Origin: Flavobacterium frigidimaris
Lineage (GTDB): Bacteria; Bacteroidota; Bacteroidia; Flavobacteriales; Flavobacteriaceae
Direction of reading: 5' to 3'
DNA: 64,000 nucleotides
NCBI GenBank assembly: GCA_900129595.1
Contig: FQWG01000001.1
Coordinates: 372,001 to 436,000, forward strand
A program made the position numbers and the translations under genes. The notes under the pieces are model-generated. The model had not been told where the DNA came from. It was given only the letters and a program-made list of their open reading frames with translations, and did no database searches. This document shows positions 19,121-28,481 of the stretch, one piece after another (positions within the stretch are counted from its first letter, which is position 1; the number at the start of each line of letters is the position of its first letter).

Positions 19121-19920
19121 ATGAAATAAAACGCAAAGGATCGCGTTCTACAAAAGATATTCCGGCATCTGTTTTAAATCAATTGAACAAGGGGGAAATT
19201 GAAACTGCTAATTTAACAGAATGGCTTGCCGTAGATCAGAAAGTGCTGCTGGGCAATCTGCTTCAGCAATCCAAACGGACTATGTATTTAAAACCTATTA
19301 TTGACCGCCTTGACTCTTTGAAAAAACAAACGGTCAACACCATTAATGAAGCAATAGGAACTGGTTTACTGGAATTGGCGATACAAGAAAATGATACTGA
19401 AATTTTAGAATTAATAAAGTTACACCCATCAGATTTGGTGCGCTGTTGGGCGACATACACAATTGGCAAAAACAATATACTGCCAATTGAAGACATACTG
19501 ATTCAGATGCAGCCTTTTGCGGCAGACCAACATTTTGGAGTGCGAGAAATATGCTGGCTTGCTACACGAGCTGCCTTAATCAAAAATCTTGATGAAAGTC
19601 TGGCAATTTTATCAAAATGGGTGTATCATTCAGATGAGAATATCAGGCGCTTTGCCAGTGAAGCGACCCGTCCAAGAGGTGTCTGGAGTGAACATATTGA
19701 GCGGCTAAAACAACATCCGGAACTGGGTCTGCCTCTTTTGGAGCCTTTAAAATCAGACAGCTCAAAGTACGTACAAAACAGCGTAGCCAACTGGCTGAAT
19801 GATGCCAGTAAAACCAAGCCTCAATTTGTATTGGATGTTTGTGCTGAATGGCAGGGAAAAAGTACTTCAAAAGAAACGGCTTACATCATAAAAAAAGCAC
19901 TGAGAACGATTCAGAAATAG
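19117..19920 (+). CDS. AlkC-like DNA alkylation repeat protein
   Basis: 267 residues, all helical, in HEAT-like repeats. RRFASEATRPRGVW, LPLLEPLKSDSSKYVQNSV and ANWLNDASKTKPQFVLDVCAEW are close to the conserved core of the AlkC/AlkD glycosylases, which remove N3- and N7-alkylated purines without flipping the base. It starts inside the stop of the peroxiredoxin-like gene, so the two are translationally coupled. Next to an HxlR electrophile-type regulator, the pair looks like a small defence unit against alkylating or electrophilic stress; that role is inferred. Confidence 0.75.
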   Translation: MNEIKRKGSRSTKDIPASVLNQLNKGEIETANLTEWLAVDQKVLLGNLLQQSKRTMYLKPIIDRLDSLKKQTVNTINEAIGTGLLELAIQENDTEILELIKLHPSDLVRCWATYTIGKNNILPIEDILIQMQPFAADQHFGVREICWLATRAALIKNLDESLAILSKWVYHSDENIRRFASEATRPRGVWSEHIERLKQHPELGLPLLEPLKSDSSKYVQNSVANWLNDASKTKPQFVLDVCAEWQGKSTSKETAYIIKKALRTIQK

Positions 19921-19924
19921 AGAG

Positions 19925-19958
19925 AAACAAAAAAGGGAATAGCTTTACCACTATTCCC
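19925..19958 (-). terminator. Terminator of the metal efflux operon
   Basis: A perfect 8-base-pair stem GGGAATAG/CTATTCCC (19935-19942 with 19951-19958) has an 8-base loop. On the minus strand it is followed by TTTTTTGTTTC, so it terminates leftward transcription from 19986. Confidence 0.75.
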
Positions 19959-19985
19959 CCTTTCACAATTAACTAAACTAAACTT

Positions 19986-21116
19986 TTATTCGTCTCCGCC
20001 GTTCATAAAAGTCATCAAAAGTGTGTAAGCATTTTTTGTTACAATTTTTGATGATGCATTGATCAGTGAAGATTTTATCTGACGGTAGCCTTCGCTTGTT
20101 GTTCCGGGTTCTACCGCAACCATTTTATACCTATTATTTCCGGCAGCAGCAAAAACAAAAAACTTGCCTTGCCATCTTACTACAGCGTCTTCCGGAACTG
20201 TAATGGCTTTTTCATTTTCAAATTCTGCTTCAGCATTCATAAAAAGTCCGGGAATCAACGAGCTGTCATATGTATTGACTTTACAGATTACTTCTGCTGC
20301 ACGATCATCGTTGAGACTCTGGTTGATATAAGAAATTTTCGCACTGTATCGCTTCTTCGGGTTGGAGTTAGAAAAGGCAGTAACGGTTTGTCCTGTCGAA
20401 AGCAAATGAATGTCTTTCTCAAAAGCATTCATCACAAGAACAATATCACTCCTATCCATCAATTCAAAAAGCATATCTGTTGGTGCAATATATTTACCCA
20501 CATTTACATTTACTTTAGAAACCAGGCCATTTATAGGCGAAACAATAGCAACTGTTTTACTGATATTCGAAGCGGTAAGCGTCTTTACATTAATATTCAG
20601 CAATGCTAATTTCTGCGCCAGTGATGACATATAAATGCGTTGCGTCTGCATTTCAGTCGCCGTTTGCTCGAACAGTTTGTCACTGCTCGCTTTTTTTGCA
20701 TTCAGTTCTTTTTGCCTGTCGTATTCGCTTTTAGCCAATTGAAATTTCTCTTTCGCCGTTAGATAATCTTGTTGCAATTGTATGTACTGCATGTCCTCAA
20801 GCACGGCTAACAATTGCCCTTTTTTAACGTGCATTCCAGCCATTAAGTCGGTTTTTTTGATATAGCCTCCAAGCGGAATACTAACTGTCACTACACTCTT
20901 TGGCGGCACAGTCACCGTTCCCTGAAGCTGCAATATTCCTTTTACATTTCTTTCTTCGGGATTGCCCACGATCAGTCCGGCATTCTTAACCTGCTCAGGG
21001 CTTAGCTGGATAGTTTCTTCTTCTTGGATCTCTTTTTTACTTTGTTGTTCTTGTTTATCTCCTTTACAGGAAGCTAAGAATAAAAGAGCTAAAATTGTGA
21101 TGATATATATTTTCAT
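19986..21116 (-). CDS. RND efflux periplasmic adaptor, CzcB/CusB-like lipoprotein
   Basis: 376 residues. The lipobox LLFLASC gives a lipidated Cys17. The membrane-fusion-protein order is present: lipoyl half (GGYIKKTDLMAGMHVKKGQLLAVLED), helical hairpin (about 120-190), second lipoyl half (VSPINGLVSKVNVNVGKYI), beta-barrel and membrane-proximal domain (ITVPEDAVVRWQGKFFVF). It links the RND pump to the outer-membrane channel in heavy-metal efflux. It starts 4 bases after the CzcA-TolC gene stops, so it is the last gene of that operon, ahead of the terminator at 19925-19958. Few Met or His clusters are present, which speaks for a CzcB-like rather than a CusB-like metal range. Confidence 0.9.
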   Translation of the reverse strand: MKIYIITILALLFLASCKGDKQEQQSKKEIQEEETIQLSPEQVKNAGLIVGNPEERNVKGILQLQGTVTVPPKSVVTVSIPLGGYIKKTDLMAGMHVKKGQLLAVLEDMQYIQLQQDYLTAKEKFQLAKSEYDRQKELNAKKASSDKLFEQTATEMQTQRIYMSSLAQKLALLNINVKTLTASNISKTVAIVSPINGLVSKVNVNVGKYIAPTDMLFELMDRSDIVLVMNAFEKDIHLLSTGQTVTAFSNSNPKKRYSAKISYINQSLNDDRAAEVICKVNTYDSSLIPGLFMNAEAEFENEKAITVPEDAVVRWQGKFFVFAAAGNNRYKMVAVEPGTTSEGYRQIKSSLINASSKIVTKNAYTLLMTFMNGGDE

Positions 21117-21120
21117 TCTA

Positions 21121-24100
21121 TTATAAATTATTAAGGGTTTGCAGGTTTATGATCGCTTTGTTGTAATCATTAATCCTGTCCAGATATTCATTTTTGATCG
21201 TAATGGCCTGATTGACTACCAAAACCCATTGCAGATAATCGATATCTCCGTTCTCCAGCTGGCTGTTGGCCGCATCGATAATAACCGAAGCATTTTTGAG
21301 TCCCTCATTTTCATAATAATTCAGGCTTTCTTTATATTTTTCAACTTCACTTACAGCATTTGCAAGTTCAGTAGTCATTTCGATTTTTGTCGTCTCCGCC
21401 ATCATTTTATAATTTTCATATTCAATTTTGGCTGCTTTATTGCGTGATGACTGGCTCGAAAAGAACAAAGGCACAGCTAATCCCAGATTTACATAACTGA
21501 ACCTGTGACTGCTGTCATAATAAACTTCTTGTCCGGCTGAACTGGTTTGCGCTCCAATAATACTCAGATTGTTGTATCCTACAGTAATGTCCGGCATCAT
21601 TTTGGCCTGTTCACTTTTCCATTTCCACTTAGCGGCTTCGGCTTCATGATTCGAAAGTTTGATCTGAGGGAGTTCAGCTGTATTTGCTTTTTCGTTTAAC
21701 GAAATACTAAAATCATTTTTGATATTTACTGCTGACGGAACGTGAATAATACTATCCTGAAGCACGGTATTAAATGATTTCAGCGTAATGGCAATGTCTT
21801 TATTGACCATTGTAAGCTGATTGGTATAAAATTGTCGTGCTGATTGCGAAGCGCTTTTCTCCAATACATTGGTTTCACCTGCTTTGTAACGCAAATCTGA
21901 TTTTTGTTCCATCAGCCTGTAAATAGAATCGGCGTAAGCCAATAATTCTTTTTTACTGTTGAGCCAGATGTAAGAGTAAAACAAGTTTCTCACATTCGAC
22001 TTAATCTGCTGTGCCGTTAATTGTGATACCGCTTTTGCCGCATTATAGTTTTCCTGCAAAGCTTTTTTCTGATGGCTGTAGAGTGTTGGAAAAGCAAAAG
22101 TCTGGCTCACGCCAAAACGCGTATCATTGATACCACTGTTAAACTGTCCATAATCTGCATCTAAAGCCAACTTAGGAATATCATACGCTGATTTTTGCAA
22201 TTGTTCTTTTGATTGTTCGTTCAGTCGGGCTGATTTTACCCTTTTATTATTCTGAATGGCTATTGATAACGATTCATCCAGAGATATTGAAGTTTGTTGT
22301 GCCTGAGTTGAAGCTGTAATCAATAAAGCAACAAGCAATAAAGTCAGTTTATCCATTTTATGTTTTTTAATTTTTTTCGAAAACACCTTTGTGTGATACG
22401 TCATTAAATAAATCGCCGGAAGTACAAACAAAGTCAGTAAAGTAGCTGTGATCAGTCCGCCAATTACGACAGTTGCAAGCGGACGCTGAACCTCTGCTCC
22501 TGCTCCGTTACTCAAAGCCATTGGCAGAAATCCTAAAGAAGCCACAGCAGCCGTCATCAATACGGGACGTAACCTGTTTTTGGTTCCTGTAATAATAATT
22601 TGGAGCGGGTCTGTAATTTCACCCTGTTTCTGTATTCGGTTGAATTCGGATATTAAAACAATACCATTCAATACGGCGACGCCAAACAGCGCAATAAAAC
22701 CAACACCGGCAGAAATACTAAAAGGCATATCGCGTAAGGCTAGTCCAAAAACACCACCAATTGCAGATAACGGAATTGCGGTAAAAATGATAATGCCTTC
22801 TTTAAAGGATCTAAAAGCAAAATACAATAACGCCAGAATCATGAATAAAGCTGCGGGAACGGCAACACCCAAACGTGATTTTGCCTGCTGCAGGTTTTCG
22901 AAAGTACCGCCATACGTAATATAATATCCGGGATCGAATTTGATCTGGCTGTTGACCTTTTTCTGTAATTCTTCGACAATAGATTCTACATCACGTCCTC
23001 TGACATTAAAACCAACAATAATCCTTCTTTTAGCATCTTCACGCTGAATCTGATTAGGGCCTTCGACTTCTTTTACAGATGCGACCTGATACAGCGGAAT
23101 CTGCATTCCGGAACGTGTCGAAATTAACAGATTACGAACATCAGAGATGTCTTTTCGTCCGCTCGCTTCAACCCTTACCACCATATCAAAGCGTTTTTCG
23201 CCTTCGTAAATACTTCCTGCCACAGCTCCGGCAAAAGCAGCATTTACGGTTTGGTTGATATCTGAAACATAAATCCCGTATTTCGCCATTTCGGCCCAAT
23301 CATAATCGATCACGATTTGAGGCATTCCCGTTACTTTTTCTACATAAAGATCTGTAGCACCTTCGACGGTTTTACTTATTGCACCCAATTGCTCTGCGTA
23401 TTGCGCCAATTTATTAAGGTCTTCTCCATAAATTTTGCAAACTAAATCCTGTTTGGCTCCGGTCATCAATTCATTAAAACGCATTTGCACCGGAAACTGA
23501 AAACCAGTTGTCACTCCCGGAGCGACTTCTTTTACCGTTTCGGTCATTTTATCAGCAAGTTCCGGAAACGAAGAAGCACTTGTCCATTCTGATTTGTCCT
23601 TTAGAACAATAATCATATCACCGCCTTCAATAGGCATTGGATCTGTCGGGATTTCGGCACTACCAATTCTCGAAACTACTTTTTCTACTTCCGGATATTT
23701 ATTCTTTAACGCTGATGAAATTTTCTGAATTGTTTCTGTTGTCGTCGAAAGATTGGTTCCTAACAATAAACGGGTTTCTACCGCAAAATCTCCTTCCTCA
23801 AGTTGTGGAATAAACTCACCTCCCATTCGGCTGAATAAAAGCAGGGCAATCCCAAAGAGAACCAATGCCGAAACAATAATCCCTTTTCTAAACTGTAATG
23901 CTTTTGCCAGCCATTTTTCATAATAAACTTCTAGTTTTGCCATAACCCGATCAGAAAAATTGGGTTTGTGACTTACTTTTTTACTAATAAATAATGAACT
24001 CACCATAGGTACATAGGTAAGCGATAAAATGAAAGCGCCTAAAATTGCAAAGGCAACAGTTTGTGCCATTGGTTTGAACATTTTACCTTCTATTCCTTCT

Positions 24101-25500
24101 AATGATAATATTGGCAGGTATACGATCAGGATAATAATTTGTCCAAATACAGCCGCATTCATCATTCGGCCTGCAGAACCTGTTACTTCTTTATCCATTT
24201 CTTCCTGCGAAATATTTTCGATTCCTTTGTATTTTTTGGCACTGTGAAGATGATGTAATATGGCCTCGACAATAATAACAGCTCCATCGACTATTAAACC
24301 AAAATCAAGAGCGCCGAGACTCATCAGGTTTCCGCTCACGCCAAAGGTGTTCATCATAATAATAGCAAACAGCATCGCTAACGGAATCACGGAAGCCACG
24401 ATAAATCCCGCTCGTAGATTGCCCAGAAAAAGTACCAAAACCAGAACCACAATCAAGGCCCCTTCGATCAGGTTTTTCTGCACTGTACCAATCGCATTAT
24501 CGACCATTTTGGTACGGTCTAAAAACGGTTCAATTTTTAACCCTTTTGGTAAAATCTTTTCGATTTCAGCAACGCGTTTTTTGACATTTACGATAACATT
24601 ATTGGCATTTTCGCCTTTCAGCATCATGACGATTCCGCCAACAGATTCGCCAATATCATCAGTCGTCAAAGCTCCGTAACGTATGGCCGAAGACATTTTT
24701 ACCTCAGCAATATCTTTGATCAGGATGGGAGTTCCTGCCTGTGTATTTTTTACAATAATATTCTGGATGTCTTTTATGTTTCGGGTCAAACCAACGCTTC
24801 GGATATATAAGACTGTTGGTCCTTTTTCGATATAAGCGCCTCCCGTATTTTCGTTATTACTGCTCAATGCGGTAAAAACCTCTTTTATGGTAAGGTTTTG
24901 CGCTTTTAATCTTGACGGATTTACGGCAATTTCATACTGTTTTAGCTTTCCGCCAAAAGTGGCCACATCGGCAATTCCGGGAGTTCCAAGAAGTTGTCTC
25001 CGAACTGTCCAGTCCTGGATTGTACGCAGGTCTTCCAGAGAATATTTCGTTTCATAACCCAGCTGCGGTTTCAGGACATATTGATAAATTTCGCCTAATC
25101 CGGTAGTGGCAGGCGCCATTTCCGGAATACTCGCATTCTCGGCAATTTCTACTTTCTGCAAACGTTCTGATACTTGCTGACGCGCCCAATACACATCTGT
25201 ATCATCATCAAAAACAATCGTCACAAGCGAAAGTCCGAAACGGGAAATACTACGGCTTTCCTTCAGCTGTGGGATATTACTAATCGCCTGTTCTATAGGA
25301 AAAGTGATTAAACGTTCTACATCTTCTGCGCCCAACGACGGGGCTGTTGTAATAATCTGAACCTGATTATTGGTGATGTCAGGAACGGCATCAATTGGTA
25401 AACGGGTAACTTCAAAGACGCCATAGATAATCCAAAGCAAGGTGAAGACACCAATTACCAGTTTATTTTTAACTGAGAACTGAATGATCTTATTGAGCAT
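21121..25500 (-). CDS. CzcA-type heavy-metal RND pump fused to a TolC-like outer-membrane protein
   Basis: 1459 residues from the ATG at 25500. Residues 1-1048 are a complete RND pump: TRLPIDAVPDITNNQVQI near the start, two large periplasmic loops and 12 helices. Helix 4 reads DFGLIVDGAVIIVE, with Asp, Asp and Glu at exactly the 402/408/415 spacing of CzcA; this proton-relay set points to divalent Zn/Co/Cd export rather than Cu(I). At residue 1049 the chain continues with MDKLTLLLVALLITASTQAQ, which looks like a signal peptide, and then a TolC/CusC-like protein (SISLDESLSIAIQNNKRV and long coiled-coil helices). Pump and channel are therefore in one frame. I recall similar fusions in other Bacteroidota. 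A stop-codon loss is the simplest origin. Confidence 0.9.
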   Translation of the reverse strand: MLNKIIQFSVKNKLVIGVFTLLWIIYGVFEVTRLPIDAVPDITNNQVQIITTAPSLGAEDVERLITFPIEQAISNIPQLKESRSISRFGLSLVTIVFDDDTDVYWARQQVSERLQKVEIAENASIPEMAPATTGLGEIYQYVLKPQLGYETKYSLEDLRTIQDWTVRRQLLGTPGIADVATFGGKLKQYEIAVNPSRLKAQNLTIKEVFTALSSNNENTGGAYIEKGPTVLYIRSVGLTRNIKDIQNIIVKNTQAGTPILIKDIAEVKMSSAIRYGALTTDDIGESVGGIVMMLKGENANNVIVNVKKRVAEIEKILPKGLKIEPFLDRTKMVDNAIGTVQKNLIEGALIVVLVLVLFLGNLRAGFIVASVIPLAMLFAIIMMNTFGVSGNLMSLGALDFGLIVDGAVIIVEAILHHLHSAKKYKGIENISQEEMDKEVTGSAGRMMNAAVFGQIIILIVYLPILSLEGIEGKMFKPMAQTVAFAILGAFILSLTYVPMVSSLFISKKVSHKPNFSDRVMAKLEVYYEKWLAKALQFRKGIIVSALVLFGIALLLFSRMGGEFIPQLEEGDFAVETRLLLGTNLSTTTETIQKISSALKNKYPEVEKVVSRIGSAEIPTDPMPIEGGDMIIVLKDKSEWTSASSFPELADKMTETVKEVAPGVTTGFQFPVQMRFNELMTGAKQDLVCKIYGEDLNKLAQYAEQLGAISKTVEGATDLYVEKVTGMPQIVIDYDWAEMAKYGIYVSDINQTVNAAFAGAVAGSIYEGEKRFDMVVRVEASGRKDISDVRNLLISTRSGMQIPLYQVASVKEVEGPNQIQREDAKRRIIVGFNVRGRDVESIVEELQKKVNSQIKFDPGYYITYGGTFENLQQAKSRLGVAVPAALFMILALLYFAFRSFKEGIIIFTAIPLSAIGGVFGLALRDMPFSISAGVGFIALFGVAVLNGIVLISEFNRIQKQGEITDPLQIIITGTKNRLRPVLMTAAVASLGFLPMALSNGAGAEVQRPLATVVIGGLITATLLTLFVLPAIYLMTYHTKVFSKKIKKHKMDKLTLLLVALLITASTQAQQTSISLDESLSIAIQNNKRVKSARLNEQSKEQLQKSAYDIPKLALDADYGQFNSGINDTRFGVSQTFAFPTLYSHQKKALQENYNAAKAVSQLTAQQIKSNVRNLFYSYIWLNSKKELLAYADSIYRLMEQKSDLRYKAGETNVLEKSASQSARQFYTNQLTMVNKDIAITLKSFNTVLQDSIIHVPSAVNIKNDFSISLNEKANTAELPQIKLSNHEAEAAKWKWKSEQAKMMPDITVGYNNLSIIGAQTSSAGQEVYYDSSHRFSYVNLGLAVPLFFSSQSSRNKAAKIEYENYKMMAETTKIEMTTELANAVSEVEKYKESLNYYENEGLKNASVIIDAANSQLENGDIDYLQWVLVVNQAITIKNEYLDRINDYNKAIINLQTLNNL

Positions 25501-25586
25501 AATATAATTTAATTTTTTTGAAATAATAATGTCATGGTCAAAACATAAATATGCCTTAACCACAATAAAAATCTTCGAAAATTAAA

Positions 25587-25964
25587 TTATGCTAATGGAG
25601 GTCTGAATACTGCAAACAAAGCAGGATTAGAATATAAGTTTGAAGTAAACGGAATGATATCTGACGCTGAAAAATCAGCAACAAAAGGAATATCAAATGT
25701 ATGTTTTTCTGCCGGAACAAATACAACTTGAAAGGAAGCACTCGAAATATGCTTAAAAGGAAGCTGCATATCACGGTCAGAATCATTATCGTTGATATCT
25801 TCTCCCCAATAATGCATCTCGAGAAAATCAATAAAACTTACGTTTTGCCTTTGCTGATGTTCTTTGTAATGCTCAATCAATATTGGCAATTTATAAAATT
25901 GCTGAAAGAACCCAATATTGGATACGATTAGAAAAATGAATATGTAGATAATAACTTTTCGCAC
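25587..25964 (-). CDS. Small membrane-anchored protein of the efflux operon
   Basis: 125 residues starting with GTG at 25964; no ATG is available near the hydrophobic N-terminus. One membrane segment or uncleaved signal (residues 3-20) is followed by LPILIEHYKEHQQ, then FIDFLEMHYWGEDINDNDSDRDMQLPFK, rich in His, Asp and Glu and possibly metal-binding. A beta-rich end closes with AVFRPPLA. It precedes the CzcA-TolC gene by 86 bases on the same strand and is probably the first gene of the efflux operon. I know no named family. The ending resembles that of the small protein at 60203-60553. Confidence 0.65.
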   Translation of the reverse strand: MRKVIIYIFIFLIVSNIGFFQQFYKLPILIEHYKEHQQRQNVSFIDFLEMHYWGEDINDNDSDRDMQLPFKHISSASFQVVFVPAEKHTFDIPFVADFSASDIIPFTSNLYSNPALFAVFRPPLA

Positions 25965-26752
25965 CTTACAAATTTAGTCGATGTGACAAAATAATCCTTT
26001 ACTTCAGGAAAGATCTCTCTAAGTTTTGCCATTTTACAGCAATAACCGGATCGATTTTCAATTTAAATGATTAAAACTTATAAAAAAATGAAGTCTTATT
26101 AATTTCGCCATTATTTTTTAACCCTAATTTAATTACATTAAAAAGGTTTGCGCTTTTTAATGCAGACTTTTTTTCAGGAATCGTTAAATAGTATAGTCGT
26201 AAACCGAATTAAAGCCCGGTTGCTCCTGTTTAGTATTAAATAAGATTTTTACTTTAAAAAAAGTCTGTAGTTCTGATAGTTACGTTATTTTTTTGTAAAT
26301 TTATTCGTTCAAACAAATAAAGCCCCATCTCTACAAGCCTTAAAAAGATATTCCCACCATTAAATTTTCTATAAATTTTAATTTTTTAAGTGAAAGAGGA
26401 GTCTGTTTATTCAGTCAATCCATCTGACACTAAAAAGTAGATTTCATGACAAAAAAAAGCTGTTCTGTAACATCTTTTTCTTGTGATAGGTAATAGATAT
26501 CTAATTTTAAAATGAAATTAAACAAGCAGCATTAATTAACATACAATACTATTGAGGTATAAAACAAAATGCTAAATCTTCGAAAGGTTTTACTTTTTGA
26601 AAGTTTCTGTTTCAAAATCTGAATTATATATAGTCACTCTACAAAAAGCAAATTAGCGTTCTATTAAAAATACTGTAGCGTTCTGTTTTATAAAAAAAAT
26701 AGTCGTGATCTAAAACTAAATCTAATCATTAACTATTTAAATCAATATAATT
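25965..26752. other. Divergent intergenic region
   Basis: Nearly 800 bases between the leftward metal efflux operon and the rightward tail-collar genes. I find no coding frame longer than about 15 codons, no matched two-box promoter and no strong hairpin. Its length suggests that the collar-gene transcript has a long regulated promoter or an untranslated leader. Confidence 0.4.
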
Positions 26753-27292
26753 ATGGAAGGAACAATTGGAGAAATACGTCTAATGGCAGGAAGTTATGCA
26801 CCCGTCAATTGGGCATTTTGTAATGGTCAGATACTTGCGGTACAAAGCAACACACCATTATTTGCTATTATAGGTACCACATATGGCGGAAATGGCTCCA
26901 CTACATTTGCACTGCCCAATTTGGGCGGTCGTACAGTTATTGGAAGGGGTCAGGGAGTAGGTTTATCAGATTATGATTTAGGTCAGATATCCGGAACAAA
27001 TGGGATAACACTAACAAGTTTAGAACTCCCTTCACACACACATGTCTCTTCGGCTTCGATTTCAATTCCCGCTTATTCGGATGCAGGTGATCTTGATACG
27101 CCTGCTGGAAACACTCTTGCCGCTAAACCCAATATGTACAGTTCAGCACCAGGTGAAGATGATATGAAACCTACTGCATTCGGTGTAACTGTTGGGCCAA
27201 TTGGCTCGGGGCAGCAAATCACTATAACTCAACCCACATTGGGCATGAATTACATGATCTGTTTAGTTGGAAATTTTCCTCCCCGCTCATAA
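26753..27292 (+). CDS. Tail-collar domain protein 1 (microcystin-dependent-protein family)
   Basis: 179 residues. The N-terminus MEGTIGEIRLMAGSYAPVNW and FCNGQ, followed by LFAIIGTTYGGNGSTTFALPNLGGR, are the phage tail-collar (PF07484) signature. A Gly/Ser/Thr-rich beta region with ELPSHTHVSSAS and the end NYMICLVGNFPPRS follow, as in the MdpB-type proteins. Phage relatives are fibre tips or collars that trimerise. These stand-alone bacterial copies have no known function and no signal peptide. It is the first of three tandem paralogues of identical length, 47 bases before the second. Confidence 0.88.
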   Translation: MEGTIGEIRLMAGSYAPVNWAFCNGQILAVQSNTPLFAIIGTTYGGNGSTTFALPNLGGRTVIGRGQGVGLSDYDLGQISGTNGITLTSLELPSHTHVSSASISIPAYSDAGDLDTPAGNTLAAKPNMYSSAPGEDDMKPTAFGVTVGPIGSGQQITITQPTLGMNYMICLVGNFPPRS

Positions 27293-27339
27293 ACGAACAA
27301 ACTCAAAAACTATAATTTAAATCTAAAAATATATTAATT

Positions 27340-27879
27340 ATGGAAGGAAATTTAGGAGAAATCCGATTATTTGCCGGAAACTTCCCACCAGCAAATTGGG
27401 CTTATTGCGATGGGTCTTCACAAAGTATTGCTAACTATGATGCTCTTTTTGCCATAATAGGTACCACATATGGCGGAGATGGTGTATCAACATTTAATCT
27501 TCCTGATCTTCGTGGCCGTGTTCCAGTTGGTGTTGGTCAGGGCATAGGTCTGCCTAATGTTGAACTAGGTCAGATAGGCGGAACAGAAACAACTACCATG
27601 ACCATAAATCAAATGCCTACACATAGTCATATTGGAACCGGGTCAGTTGCAATAGCTACCGTTAATGCACCAGGAAATACAGGATCACCAACAGGAAATG
27701 TTTTAGCCGGTTTAACAAAAGCTTATACCGCAATAGCAGGCGACGATACGCTAAAAACCGCTGCGGCAACGGTTACTCTTACAAATACAGGCAACACTAC
27801 TCCTTTCAGTATTATACAACCATATCTTTCTACAAATTACATTATTTGTATGCTGGGTATTTTTCCAACTAGAAACTAA
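27340..27879 (+). CDS. Tail-collar domain protein 2
   Basis: 179 residues, paralogous to both neighbours: MEGNLGEIRLFAGNFPPANW, CDGSSQ, LFAIIGTTYGGDGVSTFNLPDLRGR, then MPTHSHIGTGS and the end NYIICMLGIFPTRN. The centre (about 105-150) is the most divergent part, as expected if ends form a fixed trimer frame and the centre a variable tip. No signal peptide. It is 15 bases from the third copy and clearly co-transcribed with it. Confidence 0.88.
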   Translation: MEGNLGEIRLFAGNFPPANWAYCDGSSQSIANYDALFAIIGTTYGGDGVSTFNLPDLRGRVPVGVGQGIGLPNVELGQIGGTETTTMTINQMPTHSHIGTGSVAIATVNAPGNTGSPTGNVLAGLTKAYTAIAGDDTLKTAAATVTLTNTGNTTPFSIIQPYLSTNYIICMLGIFPTRN

Positions 27880-27894
27880 CTAAAAACAATAATT

Positions 27895-28434
27895 ATGGAA
27901 GGAATAATTTCAGAAATTCGATTATTCGCTGGAAATTTTGCACCTAAATTTTGGGCAATTTGTGCGGGTCAAACACTTAATATTAACACTAACGTGGCAT
28001 TATTCAGTCTTTTAGGGACTACATACGGAGGTAACGGAATTCAAACCTTTCAATTGCCTGATTTTAGAGGACGAATTGCTGCAGGAACAGGTCCTGCGCA
28101 AGGAATTACTCAATTTCCATTAGGTGCCAAAACTGGTACAAATACTGTAACGGCAACTCTTTCAAATCTGCCATTGCATACACATGCAGCTCAGGGTTCA
28201 TTGACATTAAAGGCGTTTGCAGATACAGGAGATACAGGGTCTGCATCAGATGCCAGTCTGGCCTCTTTACCTAATTTTTATTCTACAGCTACACCAGATA
28301 GTGCTTTAAAGCCAGTAACAGCTGTAATAACAATAGGACAAACCGGAAATAACCAGCCTATGTCAATTCAACAGCCTTATTTGGGCCTGAATTATATAAT
28401 ATGCCTTCAGGGACTTTTCCCTTCAAGAAACTAA
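27895..28434 (+). CDS. Tail-collar domain protein 3
   Basis: 179 residues: MEGIISEIRLFAGNFAPKFW, CAGQT, LFSLLGTTYGGNGIQTFQLPDFRGR, LPLHTHAAQGS and the end NYIICLQGLFPSRN. All three copies have exactly the same length and the same His-x-His turn before the central region. It is followed directly by a hairpin terminator (28443-28481), so the three collar genes can form their own transcript, with the downstream genes reached by read-through or another start. Confidence 0.88.
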   Translation: MEGIISEIRLFAGNFAPKFWAICAGQTLNINTNVALFSLLGTTYGGNGIQTFQLPDFRGRIAAGTGPAQGITQFPLGAKTGTNTVTATLSNLPLHTHAAQGSLTLKAFADTGDTGSASDASLASLPNFYSTATPDSALKPVTAVITIGQTGNNQPMSIQQPYLGLNYIICLQGLFPSRN

Positions 28435-28442
28435 CATGAATT

Positions 28443-28481
28443 ACCCATTAGAGTTTCTAATGGGTTGCTTTGTTTTTTTTA
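28443..28481 (+). terminator. Terminator or attenuator after the collar genes
   Basis: A perfect 10-base-pair stem (28443-28452 with 28456-28465), a 3-base loop, then TGCTTTGTTTTTTTT. It starts 8 bases after the third collar gene. Only about 20 bases separate the T run from the next start codon, too little for an ordinary promoter, so partial read-through is likely. Confidence 0.8.

Noticed and set aside
24260..24679. 139-codon open frame on the plus strand
   Set aside because: It is antisense to the conserved helix region of the CzcA pump.
26147..26176. Hairpin with T run in the gap before the collar genes
   Set aside because: The stem is about six pairs with a wobble pair, too weak to call.
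26753..28434. Prophage or phage-tail remnant suggested by tail-collar domains
   Set aside because: No integrase, capsid, tube, sheath, baseplate or lysis genes are near, and stand-alone MdpB-type collar proteins are common in bacterial chromosomes.
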